Origin: Myxococcales bacterium
GTDB taxonomy: Bacteria; Myxococcota_A; Polyangia; Polyangiales; Polyangiaceae
Length of the DNA stretch: 64,000 nt
Assembly (NCBI GenBank): GCA_016794345.1
Contig: JAEUKE010000248.1
Coordinates: 106,340-170,339, forward strand
Reading direction: 5' to 3'
Shown here: in pieces, positions 36,364 through 45,501 of the stretch
Layout of the letters: every line of letters begins with the position of its first letter
Numbering within the stretch: the stretch's first letter is position 1
Translations under genes and position numbers: made by a program
Notes under the pieces: generated by a model
The model's input: only the letters and a program-made list of their open reading frames with translations
What the model was told of the DNA's origin: nothing
Databases searched by the model: none

Positions 36364-38583
36364 TCAGGGGCCCCCGCCTTCGTTCGGCTTGGACGATGCT
36401 TGGAGGAAGCTCTCGAGCTGCCTCATGATCCAGAAGTCTCGGTCAGGCCCGGTCGGGCCCTCTCGCTCGCTCGGCGGCGCGCCGGGGCGGAACGACGACG
36501 GCGGCGCGGCCTCGTCGCGCGCGGAGCTCGCCTCCATCAGCACCTGCATGACCTGCGCGGGCGTCTGCGAGGTGCGTTGCGCGATCGCCTCGGCGAGGGG
36601 GATGAGGCCCCGGTGCCGCGCGCCACCGAAGCGCTCGCGGAGGCGCTCGAACGCCCAGGCGGTGTAGAGGCCGAGCGCGTGGCGGGACGCGCGCGCGCGT
36701 GCGTAGGCGAGGCCGATGGCCCGCACGTGATCGGAGAAGGCGCGCCGGCTCGCGACCCGAGGATCGCGGGGGCTGCCGAAGCGTGTGCCCTTGTAGACGA
36801 GGTAGAGGAGCACCAGGGCGGCGAGGTGCAAGAGCACGGGGCCGAGCTTCGAGCTCTCGAGCGACTCGAGCGAGCTCGAGGCGCCGGGGCCCGCGCCTGC
36901 GCCGCCGGCGGCCGAGGTGTAGCGGTCCCAGACCTCCACCTCGGCCGTCCCGAGATCCTGGAAGAGCTTCACCAGGAAAGACGCGTTGTCACCCGCGGCG
37001 AGCGCGATGTTCTTGAACAGCGCGTCGTCGGCGAAGAGGGTGACGCTGCCGCCTCCCGGATACGACTTGGTCACGGCGTACGGCTCGACCGTGTGTGGCT
37101 CGATCGGATCGCCTTCGACCCGCGCGAGCATCGGCTCGGCGTGGCCGACTCGCGTCTGGTCGAGGAGGAGCCGGCTGAACCGCGGAACCGCGAGCTCGTG
37201 GTTGGGGAACCGAAGGATGTACGCGTCGGTCGGGACCACCGGGGCCTCGGCGACGGCCTTCGCCCACTTGACGCGGAGCTCGTCGTCGAGCGCGTCGCGG
37301 TGGCCCGCGACCACGAGCCGCCCGCCCTCGTCCTCGACCCACTTCGTCAGCCTCCGCCACACCTTCGGCTCGACCACCGCGTCGGGTAGGACGACGACCG
37401 TGAGGTCGGGCCCGAGCTCGAGCTCGTCGTCGCGGTTCGCTCTCACCGTCTTGCCGTGCGCCTCGAGGAGCTCGAAGACCGCGCGCGTGTCGAGCGGGGC
37501 GGCGCCGCCAGGCGCGCCCTTGCCCCCGACCGCGAGCGGGCGCGGCGAGGGCGGGGCTTCGGCGCACGACGACTGCACGCCGAGGTAGCCGAGGAGCAAC
37601 ACGATGGCGGCCGCGCGTCCGACCAGGGGCATGACGCGGCGGTAGACGGAGTCGAAGAGCGACGGGCTCGGCTGCTCTGCGCCGAACTGCATGCGCTCGA
37701 CGTCGGTCGCGATGTCGCGCAGGGCCCGCTTCAGATCGGGTCGTGCGCCGAGCTGTCGCACGTAGTCCCCGTTGGTTCGCGAGGGATGGAGATCGACCAG
37801 GCCGTCCCCCTCGAGGCGGCGGAGCAGCGCGGCGTAGGTGTGCTCGACCGCGTGCTTGAAGTCGCCCGCCTGCGCGGCGGCGCGGGCCCGCGCGAGGAGG
37901 CGGTCCACGTCCGTCTCGATCGGCCCGCGCGGCGCGGCGGGCGTCTCCTCAGGCGTCGTGGGCGCGTCGGCCGCGGGCTCGTCCTCGGCGCGCTTGTCGC
38001 GTCCGCGGACGAAGGATTTGATCAAGAACCAGAGGATGGCTCCGACGAACGCGGCCGCGAGGAGGTAGAACACCGCCCGCGCGGTGACGGCGAGCCAGGC
38101 GGGGACCTCGATCTTGGTCTCCTCCGGAGGGGGCGGGGGCTCCTCGGCCGAGGAGCCGGGCCCCGCGGAGCCGCCGCTCTTGCCGCCGCCCTTGCCGCCT
38201 CGGCCGCTCGCCCCGCCGGCCTTGCCCCCGGCGCCGCCGTGACTCGACGATGGCTCGTCGCCGGTCGGCTCGCCGAAGTCGGTGAACTTCTTGCCGGTGT
38301 TGTCGCCCGCGGGCGCGAAGCTGAGCTCGGGGCGAGCGTCGTTTTCGCAGGCCTGGGGAAGGCGCGGGCAGACGCGGCTCTCCCTGCCGACGAGCGGGCA
38401 ATACGCGCGTTCGGCGTCGGAGAGCGGGTACTTGGCGTCACGGCAGAAGTCGTAGCTCTCGAGCGTGGTCTTCACCTCCTGCTCGAAGCTCGGCGAGGTG
38501 CCGGGGCCGAGGGCGGCGGCGGACCGGGGCGCAGCGAGGAGCGCGGCGACGAGGAGCGCCGAGGAGCGGGACAGGACGGTCAT
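36364..38583 (-). CDS. DUF4129-DUF4350 fusion membrane protein
   Basis: A 739-residue protein with a signal peptide (LLVAALLAAPRSAAA), a Gly/Ser/Lys-rich spacer (about residues 110-160), one membrane segment (VFYLLAAAFVGAILWFLIKSF) and a DUF4129-like domain (GDFKHAVEHTYAALLRRLEG, then DLKRALRDIATDVERMQFG). A second hydrophobic stretch leads into a DUF4350-like domain (FELLEAHGKTVRANRDDELE, then GGRLVVAGHRDAL) and a further membrane helix (VLLHLAALVLLYLVYKGTRF). In many bacteria the two domains are separate genes of MoxR/DUF58 operons. ATG 38583 overlaps the preceding stop by 4 nt. Confidence 0.82.
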   Translation of the reverse strand: MTVLSRSSALLVAALLAAPRSAAALGPGTSPSFEQEVKTTLESYDFCRDAKYPLSDAERAYCPLVGRESRVCPRLPQACENDARPELSFAPAGDNTGKKFTDFGEPTGDEPSSSHGGAGGKAGGASGRGGKGGGKSGGSAGPGSSAEEPPPPPEETKIEVPAWLAVTARAVFYLLAAAFVGAILWFLIKSFVRGRDKRAEDEPAADAPTTPEETPAAPRGPIETDVDRLLARARAAAQAGDFKHAVEHTYAALLRRLEGDGLVDLHPSRTNGDYVRQLGARPDLKRALRDIATDVERMQFGAEQPSPSLFDSVYRRVMPLVGRAAAIVLLLGYLGVQSSCAEAPPSPRPLAVGGKGAPGGAAPLDTRAVFELLEAHGKTVRANRDDELELGPDLTVVVLPDAVVEPKVWRRLTKWVEDEGGRLVVAGHRDALDDELRVKWAKAVAEAPVVPTDAYILRFPNHELAVPRFSRLLLDQTRVGHAEPMLARVEGDPIEPHTVEPYAVTKSYPGGGSVTLFADDALFKNIALAAGDNASFLVKLFQDLGTAEVEVWDRYTSAAGGAGAGPGASSSLESLESSKLGPVLLHLAALVLLYLVYKGTRFGSPRDPRVASRRAFSDHVRAIGLAYARARASRHALGLYTAWAFERLRERFGGARHRGLIPLAEAIAQRTSQTPAQVMQVLMEASSARDEAAPPSSFRPGAPPSEREGPTGPDRDFWIMRQLESFLQASSKPNEGGGP

Positions 38584-39383
38584 GCTTCTGCCTCGCTGTG
38601 TTTGTGGCCCTCGCGCGCGGCGATGGCCATGAAGCGCACCTGGATGTCCCACCCGTCGCCGCGCGTTCGTGCGTCGATGTATTGCAGGAAGCGCGCGGTC
38701 GCGACGAGCGGCGTGGAGAGCAAGAGGCCCGCGAGCGCGTAGGGGGTGACCCCGTCCGACGAGAGCCGCCCGAGCGGCGCTCCGAGCATGAACAGATCGG
38801 AGATGATTCCTTGCATCAGGAGCTCGGCGCCGAGGACGCAGACGACCCGGATGAGCAGCCACGAGACGAGCGCGGCCATGGCGCCGCCGCTGCGCGCCAT
38901 GACCAGTCGCTTGCTCCGCGCCCAGGCCTCGGTCGGGCCCGCGCGCTCCAGGATCGAGGCCTCTGGCACGAACACGGCGTGGGGGCCGACGACGAGCAAC
39001 GGGATGAAGAAGGGAATGGAGGCGAGGGCGAGCAGGAGGGACTTGTAGAGCGACGCGCCGACGAAGCTGAGCGCGCGCCCTCCGAACGCGCGGAGCGCGG
39101 CGCGCCCGGTCAGCTGCTCGCGGAACATGAGCCGGCTCGCCGCGATGGTGAAGGGGCCCTCGAGCACGACCGCGAGCACGAGCGCGGCGAGCCAGACGAG
39201 CCACGCGTCGAGACCCGCGGCGTAGCGGAGAAGGAGCAGGAGACCCAAGGCCGGGAGCAAGGTGAGCGCGGCCAGGCGCGCGTAGAGCCCGAGCCCGAGG
39301 GAGAAGACGACGCGGAGCGACAGATCGATCGTCTGCGAGACGCTCCGCGGCCGGAGGACGACGGCCGACTCCGACAGGTTCAT
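38580..39383 (-). CDS. Multi-pass membrane protein of the MoxR operon
   Basis: A 267-residue integral membrane protein with about five to six hydrophobic segments, for example LAALTLLPALGLLLLLRYAA, LVWLAALVLAVVLEGPFTIAA and LLALASIPFFIPLLVVGP. The family is not one I can name, though similar glycerophosphoryl-diesterase-membrane-like proteins sit in this position in related operons. Start ATG 39383 and the final stop both overlap neighbouring genes by 4 nt (ATGA), so expression is coupled. A membrane scaffold role within the MoxR system is inferred. Confidence 0.8.
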   Translation of the reverse strand: MNLSESAVVLRPRSVSQTIDLSLRVVFSLGLGLYARLAALTLLPALGLLLLLRYAAGLDAWLVWLAALVLAVVLEGPFTIAASRLMFREQLTGRAALRAFGGRALSFVGASLYKSLLLALASIPFFIPLLVVGPHAVFVPEASILERAGPTEAWARSKRLVMARSGGAMAALVSWLLIRVVCVLGAELLMQGIISDLFMLGAPLGRLSSDGVTPYALAGLLLSTPLVATARFLQYIDARTRGDGWDIQVRFMAIAAREGHKHSEAEA

Positions 39384-40357
39384 GCCGGGCCCCCGGACGA
39401 GGCCTTCTGCGAGCCGCGGCCCGCGAAGGTCAAGAAGCCGACCACGAGGAGCAGGTTGAGGCCGCCGACGGCCCACTTCACCTCGTGGGGCGCGGACGAA
39501 GGGGACCAGAACGCCTCGAGCGCGGCGGCGATGGCGAGCATCACCGCGGCGCCGACGACCTGCGCGGTGATGTCGCGCGCGTAGCGGCGGAGCGAGCCGA
39601 ACCGCGTGAGGCCGTCGGTCGCGACGAGGGCGTAGCCCATCTGCAGGCCGGCGCCGCCCGACACGAAGATGGCGATGATCTCGAACGGGCCGTGCCCGCA
39701 CATGAACGTCCAGATGTTCTCGCCGTAGCCGGCGGCCATCACGGCGCCCGAGGTCGTGCCGATGATGAGCCCGTTGTAGACGAGGAAATAGATGCTCCCG
39801 AGCCCGAACACGAGGCCGGTCGCGAAGCAGCGGAAGGCGATCCCGATGTTGTTGAAGACGTAGAAGCCTGCCATCGCCGCGTCGACCGACTCGGCTCGAC
39901 CGCGCGAGAGGCTCTCGCTGTAGGCCTGTTCCATCTGCTCGATCATCTGCGCAGGAAGGACGCTCTCGGCGAACTCGCGCGAGCCGAGCGCGCCGAACAG
40001 GCCGACCGCCCAGGGGACGAGGAAGAGCAGGCAGGCGAGCGCGAAGAGCCGACCGTTTTTGCGGAGGGCGACCGGGAAGTCGACGAGCAAGAAGCGTACG
40101 GCGGAGAGGAGGCGCGCCGGGCGCGGCTTGTAGAGGATGTTGTGCGTGCGGCCGGCGACGCTGTGCAGGTAGGCGAGCATGTCCGGCGTGTACCGAGAGG
40201 CCTCGGCGTGCGCGAGGTCGTTGCAGACGCTCCGGTAGAGCGCGCCCATCCGCGTGACCTGGCCGCCGTCCGGCGACTTGCTGCGGCTGATGAGCTGGTC
40301 GAGCTCCTCCCAGTCGCGCCGCCGCGCCGCGACGAACTGATCCTGCGGGACGATCAC
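39380..40357 (-). CDS. SpoIIM-family membrane protein
   Basis: A 325-residue protein related to stage II sporulation protein M. It has an N-terminal soluble helical part (DQFVAARRRDWEELDQLISR) and several membrane segments (FALACLLFLVPWAVGLFGAL; FATGLVFGLGSIYFLVYNGL). The family hallmark HGPFEIIAIFVSGGAGLQMG is present. In spore formers SpoIIM belongs to an engulfment complex; in Gram-negative bacteria it travels with RDD and MoxR genes. GTG 40357 is preferred: it overlaps the RDD stop as GTGA and has a perfect GGAGG 5 nt upstream. An upstream in-frame GTG (40369) would lie in front of this ribosome-binding site. Confidence 0.9.
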   Translation of the reverse strand: MIVPQDQFVAARRRDWEELDQLISRSKSPDGGQVTRMGALYRSVCNDLAHAEASRYTPDMLAYLHSVAGRTHNILYKPRPARLLSAVRFLLVDFPVALRKNGRLFALACLLFLVPWAVGLFGALGSREFAESVLPAQMIEQMEQAYSESLSRGRAESVDAAMAGFYVFNNIGIAFRCFATGLVFGLGSIYFLVYNGLIIGTTSGAVMAAGYGENIWTFMCGHGPFEIIAIFVSGGAGLQMGYALVATDGLTRFGSLRRYARDITAQVVGAAVMLAIAAALEAFWSPSSAPHEVKWAVGGLNLLLVVGFLTFAGRGSQKASSGGPA

Positions 40358-41250
40358 AGCTGCCTCCACGGGCCGGCGCCGTGGCCGGGCCTTTGCCAGC
40401 CGACCATCCCGAAGGGAACGGGGCCCGGAGGAGGATGGTTCATGACAGGATAGTCAGGCGAAGCCGGGATGCCGCGCGTGCGAGCGAACACGACCTGGAG
40501 GAAGCGGAACGGGTCGCGGATGGCTCCGATCCCGATCCGGGCGCCGAAGATGGGGGCGACCAGCTCGGCGAGCTCGCGGATTCGCCCCGGCGGGAGCCGG
40601 TCTGCGCGACGCAAGAAGAGCTCGAGCGCCTCGAGCTCCTCCCCCGAGAGCGGGATGCGCTGCGGCAAGCTCGAGAGCTCCTGCGCCGAGGGGGGTGGGA
40701 GGATGACCAGCGGGCGCTCCACGAAGACGCGCTCCTCGACGACGACCATCGTCCCCGCGGCGAGGTCACCGAGGCGCCGGAACCGCGCGTCGCGCCCCAT
40801 CGCGACGGCGGCGACGACGTACGTGGGCACCTCCAGGCCCTGCCCGACGTGCCACGTGGGCCAGAAGTCGACGGCTCGGAGGAGGTTGCGCAGGAAGCTC
40901 TGCCCGAAGCGGAGCGGGTGGCCCGTGTCGGAGAGCACGCGGAGCGAGAGCGCCCGCTTGCCGGGCGTGCGGCCGCTCCAGACGAGCTCCCAGAAGACGT
41001 AGTAGAACCACTCGATCAAGAACCAGATGACGAGCAAGACGCCCGTCGACGCGTCGCCGATGCCCGCGAACCCCGCCACGCTCGCCAGGATGGCGAAGGC
41101 GAGCACGACGCCGCCGCGGACGAGCAGATCGATGACGTAGGCGAGTAGGCGCCGGCCGGGCCCCGAGACCTGGTACCGGAACCGGACGTGCTCCGGTGTC
41201 TCGACCTCCGTCGTCGTGTCGAGCGGCTTCTCGGAGCGAGGCTTGCCCAT
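40354..41250 (-). CDS. RDD-domain membrane protein
   Basis: A 298-residue protein with an RDD domain: GRRLLAYVIDLLVRGGVVLA, then a second hydrophobic segment (LLVIWFLIEWFYYVFWELVW) and SGRTPGKRALSLRVL. The C-terminal about 120 residues are soluble and end in a Pro/Gly-rich tail. RDD proteins are small membrane proteins often linked with SpoIIM and MoxR genes; some are proposed ion antiporters. ATG 41250 was chosen over an in-frame start at 41298, since the latter adds no conserved sequence. It is the first gene of the six-gene operon. Confidence 0.9.
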   Translation of the reverse strand: MGKPRSEKPLDTTTEVETPEHVRFRYQVSGPGRRLLAYVIDLLVRGGVVLAFAILASVAGFAGIGDASTGVLLVIWFLIEWFYYVFWELVWSGRTPGKRALSLRVLSDTGHPLRFGQSFLRNLLRAVDFWPTWHVGQGLEVPTYVVAAVAMGRDARFRRLGDLAAGTMVVVEERVFVERPLVILPPPSAQELSSLPQRIPLSGEELEALELFLRRADRLPPGRIRELAELVAPIFGARIGIGAIRDPFRFLQVVFARTRGIPASPDYPVMNHPPPGPVPFGMVGWQRPGHGAGPWRQL

Positions 41251-41272
41251 GAGGCGATGGGGACAGGTTACG

Positions 41273-43519
41273 TCATGCGAGCCGCGGGCTGTAGCCACGC
41301 ATGACGCCGTATGGCTTCGGCCAGGGCAGGTCGTAGCCTTGGGCCGCGGCGGCGTGGCGCACCCAATAGGGGTCGAACAGGTGCGCGCGCGCGATGAAAC
41401 AGAGGTCCGCCCGGCGTGCCGCGAGCACCCCGTTGACGTCCGTGTACGAGGAGATGTTCCCGACGGCCGCGGTGGGGATGCCGAGCTCGCTCTTCACCAG
41501 CTCCGCGAAGGGGACCTGGTAGAGGCGGCCGTAAGCCGGGCGCTGCTCGAAGACGACGCTGCCGCTCGAGACGTCGATGAGATCGCAGCCGGCGGCCTGG
41601 AAGAGCCGCGCGGCGGTCAAGAGGTCTTCCTCGGTCGTGCCGCCGGGGGCCCAGTCGCTGGCGCTCAGGCGGACGGTCATGGGTCTGTCGCCGGGCCAGA
41701 CCGCCCGCATCGCACCGAACACCTCGACGGGGAAGCGGGCGCGGGCTTCGGCCGAGCCGCCGTATTCGTCCGTCCGCTTGTTCGTGAGCGGCGAGAGGAA
41801 CGTCGACAGGAGGTAGCCGTGGGCGCAGTGCAGCTCGACCAGGTCGAAGCCCGCTTCGAGCGCGAGCTCGGTCGAGCGGACGAACTCCGCCTTGACGCGA
41901 TCGAAATCGGCGCGCGTCATCTCGCGCGGGACGGGGTGGCCGGGCGACCACGGGACCGCCGAGGGGCCGATCAGATCCCAGCCGCCCTCGGGCAGGGGCA
42001 CGTCTTGCCCCTCCCACGGCGGGAGCGTGGAGCCCTTCCGGCCGGCGTGGCTGATCTGCATGCCGATCTTCGCGGTGGAATGCCGGTGCACGAAGTCGAC
42101 CACGCGGCGCCAAGCGCCGACGTGGTGCGGCGCGTACATCCCCGCGCAGCCGGGCGTGATGCGGCCGTCCGATGACACGTTCGTCATTTCTGTCATCAGG
42201 AGGCCGGCGCCGCCGATGGCGCGGCTCCCCAGGTGGACGAGGTGGAAGTCGTCGATCGTGCCGTCCTTCGCGCTGTACATGCACATCGGCGACAGACCGA
42301 TGCGGTTCTCGATCACGAGATCGCGCAGCTTCAGCGGCACGAACATCGGCGGGCGCGGCCTCTGGCCGGGAGCGGGCTGGGCGCCGGCCTCGCGCGCGAA
42401 GTCACGGTCGACACGGTCGACCAGGTCGGGGTCGCGGAGCGCGAGGTTCTCGTGTGTGACGCGGAGGCTGCGCGTCAGGAGCGCAAACGCGAAGGTGAGC
42501 GGCGGCTTCTTCACGTGACGCTCGGTCTGCTCGAACCACTCCAGGCTGATCTGCGCGGCCCGCTGCACCGATTCGCTCGGCGGCCGCCGCTCGGCCTCGT
42601 AGGCGGCGAGGCTCGCCTCGACGTCCCCGCCGCGGTCGAGCGCGGCGCGGAGCGCGATGGCGTCCTCCAGGGCGAGCTTGGTCCCCGAGCCGATCGAAAA
42701 ATGGGCGGAGTGCGCGGCGTCCCCGAGGAGGACCATGTTGCCGTGGTGCCACTTCGCGTTTCTCACGACCGGGAAGCGGCGCCAGATCGATCGATTGACG
42801 AGCAGCGGGTGCCCGCCGAGCTCCTTCTCGAAGACCTTCTCGAAATAGCGCGCCGTGCCGACCTCGTCGTTCTCGGCGAGGCCCGTTCGCTGGAACGCCT
42901 CCTCCGAGCATTCGACGATGAAGGTGGAGCGCCCGGGCTCGTACCGATAGGCGTGCACCTGGAAGAGGCCCGCAGGCGCCTCGCGAAAATAGAAGGTGAA
43001 CGCCTCGAACGGGTACGTGGTTCCCAGCCACACGAAGCGGCTCTTGCGAAACTCGAGCGAGGGCCGGAGATGCTCCGCGTAATGGGCGCGAAACGCGCTC
43101 TGGATGCCGTCCGCCACGACGACGAGATCGGCCGACTTGGCGCGTGGATCGTCCGGCCCAACCTCCGTCAGGTATTGGATGTCGACGCCGAGCCCCCGTG
43201 CTCGCTCCTGCAGCACCTCCAGCAAGCCGGCGCGCGAGACACCGCTGAACCCGTGCCCGCGAGAGGTGACGACCTCCCCTCCGAAATGGATGTCGATGTC
43301 GTCCCAGTGGTGCAGGCGGCTGCGAATCGCGTGGTAGCTCTCCGCGTCGACGCCCTCGAGGTTCTCGAGCGTCTTGTCGGAGAACACCACGCCGAAGCCG
43401 AACGTGTCGTCCGGCCGGTTGCGCTCGTAGACCACGACCTCCGTCTTCGGGTCGCGTCTCTTCGTGAGGATGGCGAAGTAGAGGCCGGCCGGGCCCCCGC
43501 CGATGCAGGTGATTCGCAC
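41273..43519 (-). CDS. Bifunctional salicylyl-CoA 5-hydroxylase / OYE-type oxidoreductase
   Basis: A 748-residue fusion. Residues 1 to about 380 are a flavoprotein monooxygenase: FAD-binding CIGGGPAGLYFAIL, a conserved GDAAHS motif (VLLGDAAHSAHFSIGSG), and salicylyl-CoA-hydroxylase-like FGFGVVFSDKTLENLEG. Residues from about 392 are an Old Yellow Enzyme FMN domain (LSPMCMYSAKDG; HAGRKGS; DLVELHCAHGYLLSTFLSPL followed by NKRTDEYGGS). It probably acts in degradation of aromatic acids as CoA thioesters. GTG 43519 starts right at the FAD motif. It is close to, and codirectional with, the RDD operon, with a 22-nt gap. Confidence 0.9.
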   Translation of the reverse strand: MRITCIGGGPAGLYFAILTKRRDPKTEVVVYERNRPDDTFGFGVVFSDKTLENLEGVDAESYHAIRSRLHHWDDIDIHFGGEVVTSRGHGFSGVSRAGLLEVLQERARGLGVDIQYLTEVGPDDPRAKSADLVVVADGIQSAFRAHYAEHLRPSLEFRKSRFVWLGTTYPFEAFTFYFREAPAGLFQVHAYRYEPGRSTFIVECSEEAFQRTGLAENDEVGTARYFEKVFEKELGGHPLLVNRSIWRRFPVVRNAKWHHGNMVLLGDAAHSAHFSIGSGTKLALEDAIALRAALDRGGDVEASLAAYEAERRPPSESVQRAAQISLEWFEQTERHVKKPPLTFAFALLTRSLRVTHENLALRDPDLVDRVDRDFAREAGAQPAPGQRPRPPMFVPLKLRDLVIENRIGLSPMCMYSAKDGTIDDFHLVHLGSRAIGGAGLLMTEMTNVSSDGRITPGCAGMYAPHHVGAWRRVVDFVHRHSTAKIGMQISHAGRKGSTLPPWEGQDVPLPEGGWDLIGPSAVPWSPGHPVPREMTRADFDRVKAEFVRSTELALEAGFDLVELHCAHGYLLSTFLSPLTNKRTDEYGGSAEARARFPVEVFGAMRAVWPGDRPMTVRLSASDWAPGGTTEEDLLTAARLFQAAGCDLIDVSSGSVVFEQRPAYGRLYQVPFAELVKSELGIPTAAVGNISSYTDVNGVLAARRADLCFIARAHLFDPYWVRHAAAAQGYDLPWPKPYGVMRGYSPRLA

Positions 43520-43542
43520 GGCGGGAGGTTTACCACGCCCGA

Positions 43543-45408
43543 TCAGCCGACGGGGACCTCGAAGCCCAGCTCTTCCAGCGAAACGCCGAGATAACGCCGC
43601 GGACGGATCGAGAACTGCGCCGCGAGGCCCTCCTCGGTGCGACCGACCGTGACGCCGATCTCGGGGCCGGCTGGCGGCGCCTTGTCGAAGAGCGACCAGG
43701 TCGCGGCTTCGAGGACCTGCCTCGTCTCCTCGGGATCGCTGTCGCCGGGGATCTTCCCGCAGAGCGTGCGGGCGAACTGGACGAGCCGCGCGACGAAGAG
43801 CTGGTCCACGAGCGAGATGGCCGGCGGGCGGTCCTCCGCCTGGGTCGTCGCGGAGTCGTACGTCTTTTTGTCCGGCTGCACGTACGCGGTGGGCGCGGCG
43901 TGCACGTAGGCGGCGTCGCTGTTGGGGGCGGCCGCGAGCGCGAGGATGCCGATCCGGGACAGCTCGCGCTGCGACTCGGTGGAGATGAAGGCTTCGGTCG
44001 GGATGGCGACCGGCACGCCCTCGTCCTCCACCTCGCGTACGGGGAGGTTCTCGACGATGCCGTTCTTCGGTCCGGTGATGCGGGCGGGCCAGCCGGTGTC
44101 CTTGAAGCTCTTCAGGCAAATGGCGCCCAGCGAATAGATGGGGGCCGTCCACACGAACGCCTCGTGGTCTCCGGGGATCTCCTTCACGTTGGCCTCGCGG
44201 ACCCGCGACGATTGTTTGTCGTAGGGCTGCCGGCCGAGCGTGCCGTTGATCGCGAGCGCGACCCAGCGGAGCGACTGCTTGTTGGCGGTCGCGCGCCAGG
44301 GCGCGCGGTGCGGGGCCGTGAAGAGGTTCATCTTGCTGTCGAGCTTGTCGACGCGCGAAAGATCGCCGACGCCGAGGAGCTTCTCGGTCGCGTTGACGAA
44401 GACCGGGCACGTGGCGCGCTCGGCGACGTCCGCGAGGCTCTCGAGCTCGGTGAGGCTGCGCGCGGATCCGTCCACGTCGATGTCGACCAGCGCGAAGGAG
44501 TACGGCGGGTCGGCGCCTTTCAGCGTCTGCGCGAGCGTGGCCGCCGCGCCGTCCTCCCCGATGGAGATGGCCTCGAGGATGACGCCGGGGATGCGATTGG
44601 CGCGCTCGGTCAGGAACGCGAGCGCGCGGTACGCGCGCTCGAGGCGCCTCACCTCCGGGTGCTGGAGGATGGCGCCGATCTGCACGCCGATGGCCTCCTC
44701 GACCAGCGGGATGCCGGTCTTGCCGCGACCCACGCGGGCTCGGCCGCCGAGCGCGACCTCGCTGATGATGCGGCCGATCTTGTCGGTGCCCTCGACGGGG
44801 GCGGGCGCGTCGGCCGGGCCGCTCGAGCCGCCTGGGATGTCCACCATGTCGAGGATGCTGTCGAGGGCCGAGCCGCCGCCGGGAGGTGCTGCGGGTGCGG
44901 GCGCGGCGGCCGCGACAGGCGCGGCGGGCGCGCGCGGCGCGCGGCCGAGCACCTCGGAGGCGAGGGGCGCGTTCGACCAGAGGCGCTCGAGCTGGCCTTG
45001 CGCCTGGTCCTCGCTGATCTCGCCGGCGCGCAGGCGGTCGAGGACGAGCTTGCCGTCGAGGAGCGAGCGGATGAGCCCGACCTCCTCCACGAGGCCGTCG
45101 GGGCGGAAGCTCTTCAGGGAGGTGGGCGCGATATCGATCTTCGACTTCTGCCCGGTGAGGACGTTGTCGATCTCGATCGACAGGCGCGGGCGGACCTTGC
45201 CGAAGATGGCGGCGGGCTCGGCAGGATCGAGCCGGATCGGGCGGGTCGGTGCGCTGGCTCCGAGGTTCGACGACTCGGTCGGCGTGAGCGCGGTCACCAC
45301 GAGGACCCGCAGCGGCAGGATGGGGCCCTCGGCGACCTCGGCGGGGCCGTCTTCGTCGTCGTTGACCTGGAACTTCATGGAGCCGCCCAAGAAACCCTTC
45401 TCAGCCAT
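43543..45408 (-). CDS. Orphan fused TssB-TssC-like sheath protein
   Basis: A 621-residue protein. Residues about 25-150 resemble TssB of this window: LPLRVLVVTALT against LPLKLLMLGDYT, then RPIRLD, a FGKVRPRLSIEIDNVL strand region and LKSFRPDGLVEEVGLIRSLL. After an Ala/Pro-rich linker, residues about 225-621 resemble TssC: GAILQHPEVRRLERAYRALA (TssC LDEILHNPAFQKLESAWRGL), then SFKDTGWPARITGPKNGIVE followed by NLP, and VAIPTEAFISTESQRELSRI. TssC C-terminal sheath signature text is lost. No other T6SS gene is within 10 kb. Start ATG 45408 has TATCCT 7 nt upstream. Function unknown; a sheath-like tube or a structural homolog is possible. Confidence 0.82.
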   Translation of the reverse strand: MAEKGFLGGSMKFQVNDDEDGPAEVAEGPILPLRVLVVTALTPTESSNLGASAPTRPIRLDPAEPAAIFGKVRPRLSIEIDNVLTGQKSKIDIAPTSLKSFRPDGLVEEVGLIRSLLDGKLVLDRLRAGEISEDQAQGQLERLWSNAPLASEVLGRAPRAPAAPVAAAAPAPAAPPGGGSALDSILDMVDIPGGSSGPADAPAPVEGTDKIGRIISEVALGGRARVGRGKTGIPLVEEAIGVQIGAILQHPEVRRLERAYRALAFLTERANRIPGVILEAISIGEDGAAATLAQTLKGADPPYSFALVDIDVDGSARSLTELESLADVAERATCPVFVNATEKLLGVGDLSRVDKLDSKMNLFTAPHRAPWRATANKQSLRWVALAINGTLGRQPYDKQSSRVREANVKEIPGDHEAFVWTAPIYSLGAICLKSFKDTGWPARITGPKNGIVENLPVREVEDEGVPVAIPTEAFISTESQRELSRIGILALAAAPNSDAAYVHAAPTAYVQPDKKTYDSATTQAEDRPPAISLVDQLFVARLVQFARTLCGKIPGDSDPEETRQVLEAATWSLFDKAPPAGPEIGVTVGRTEEGLAAQFSIRPRRYLGVSLEELGFEVPVG

Positions 45409-45415
45409 GCGCGCG

Positions 45416-45421
45416 AGGATA
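45416..45421 (-). promoter_or_regulatory. Candidate -10 element for leaderless TssB-TssC-like gene
   Basis: TATCCT on the minus strand ends 7 nt before ATG 45408. There is no Shine-Dalgarno sequence. Confidence 0.45.
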
Positions 45422-45501
45422 CCCGCTCGCGCCCGAGGGAGAAGCCGCGAAAGCGACACCTTGTTGCGCGGAGGGGGGCAGGTGAGGGAGGCTTCCCGGC
45501 C

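Noticed and set aside
43900..45501. N-terminal extension of homoserine dehydrogenase
   Set aside because: The extension is antisense to the TssB-TssC-like gene and has no domain; ATG 45502 has a good ribosome-binding site.
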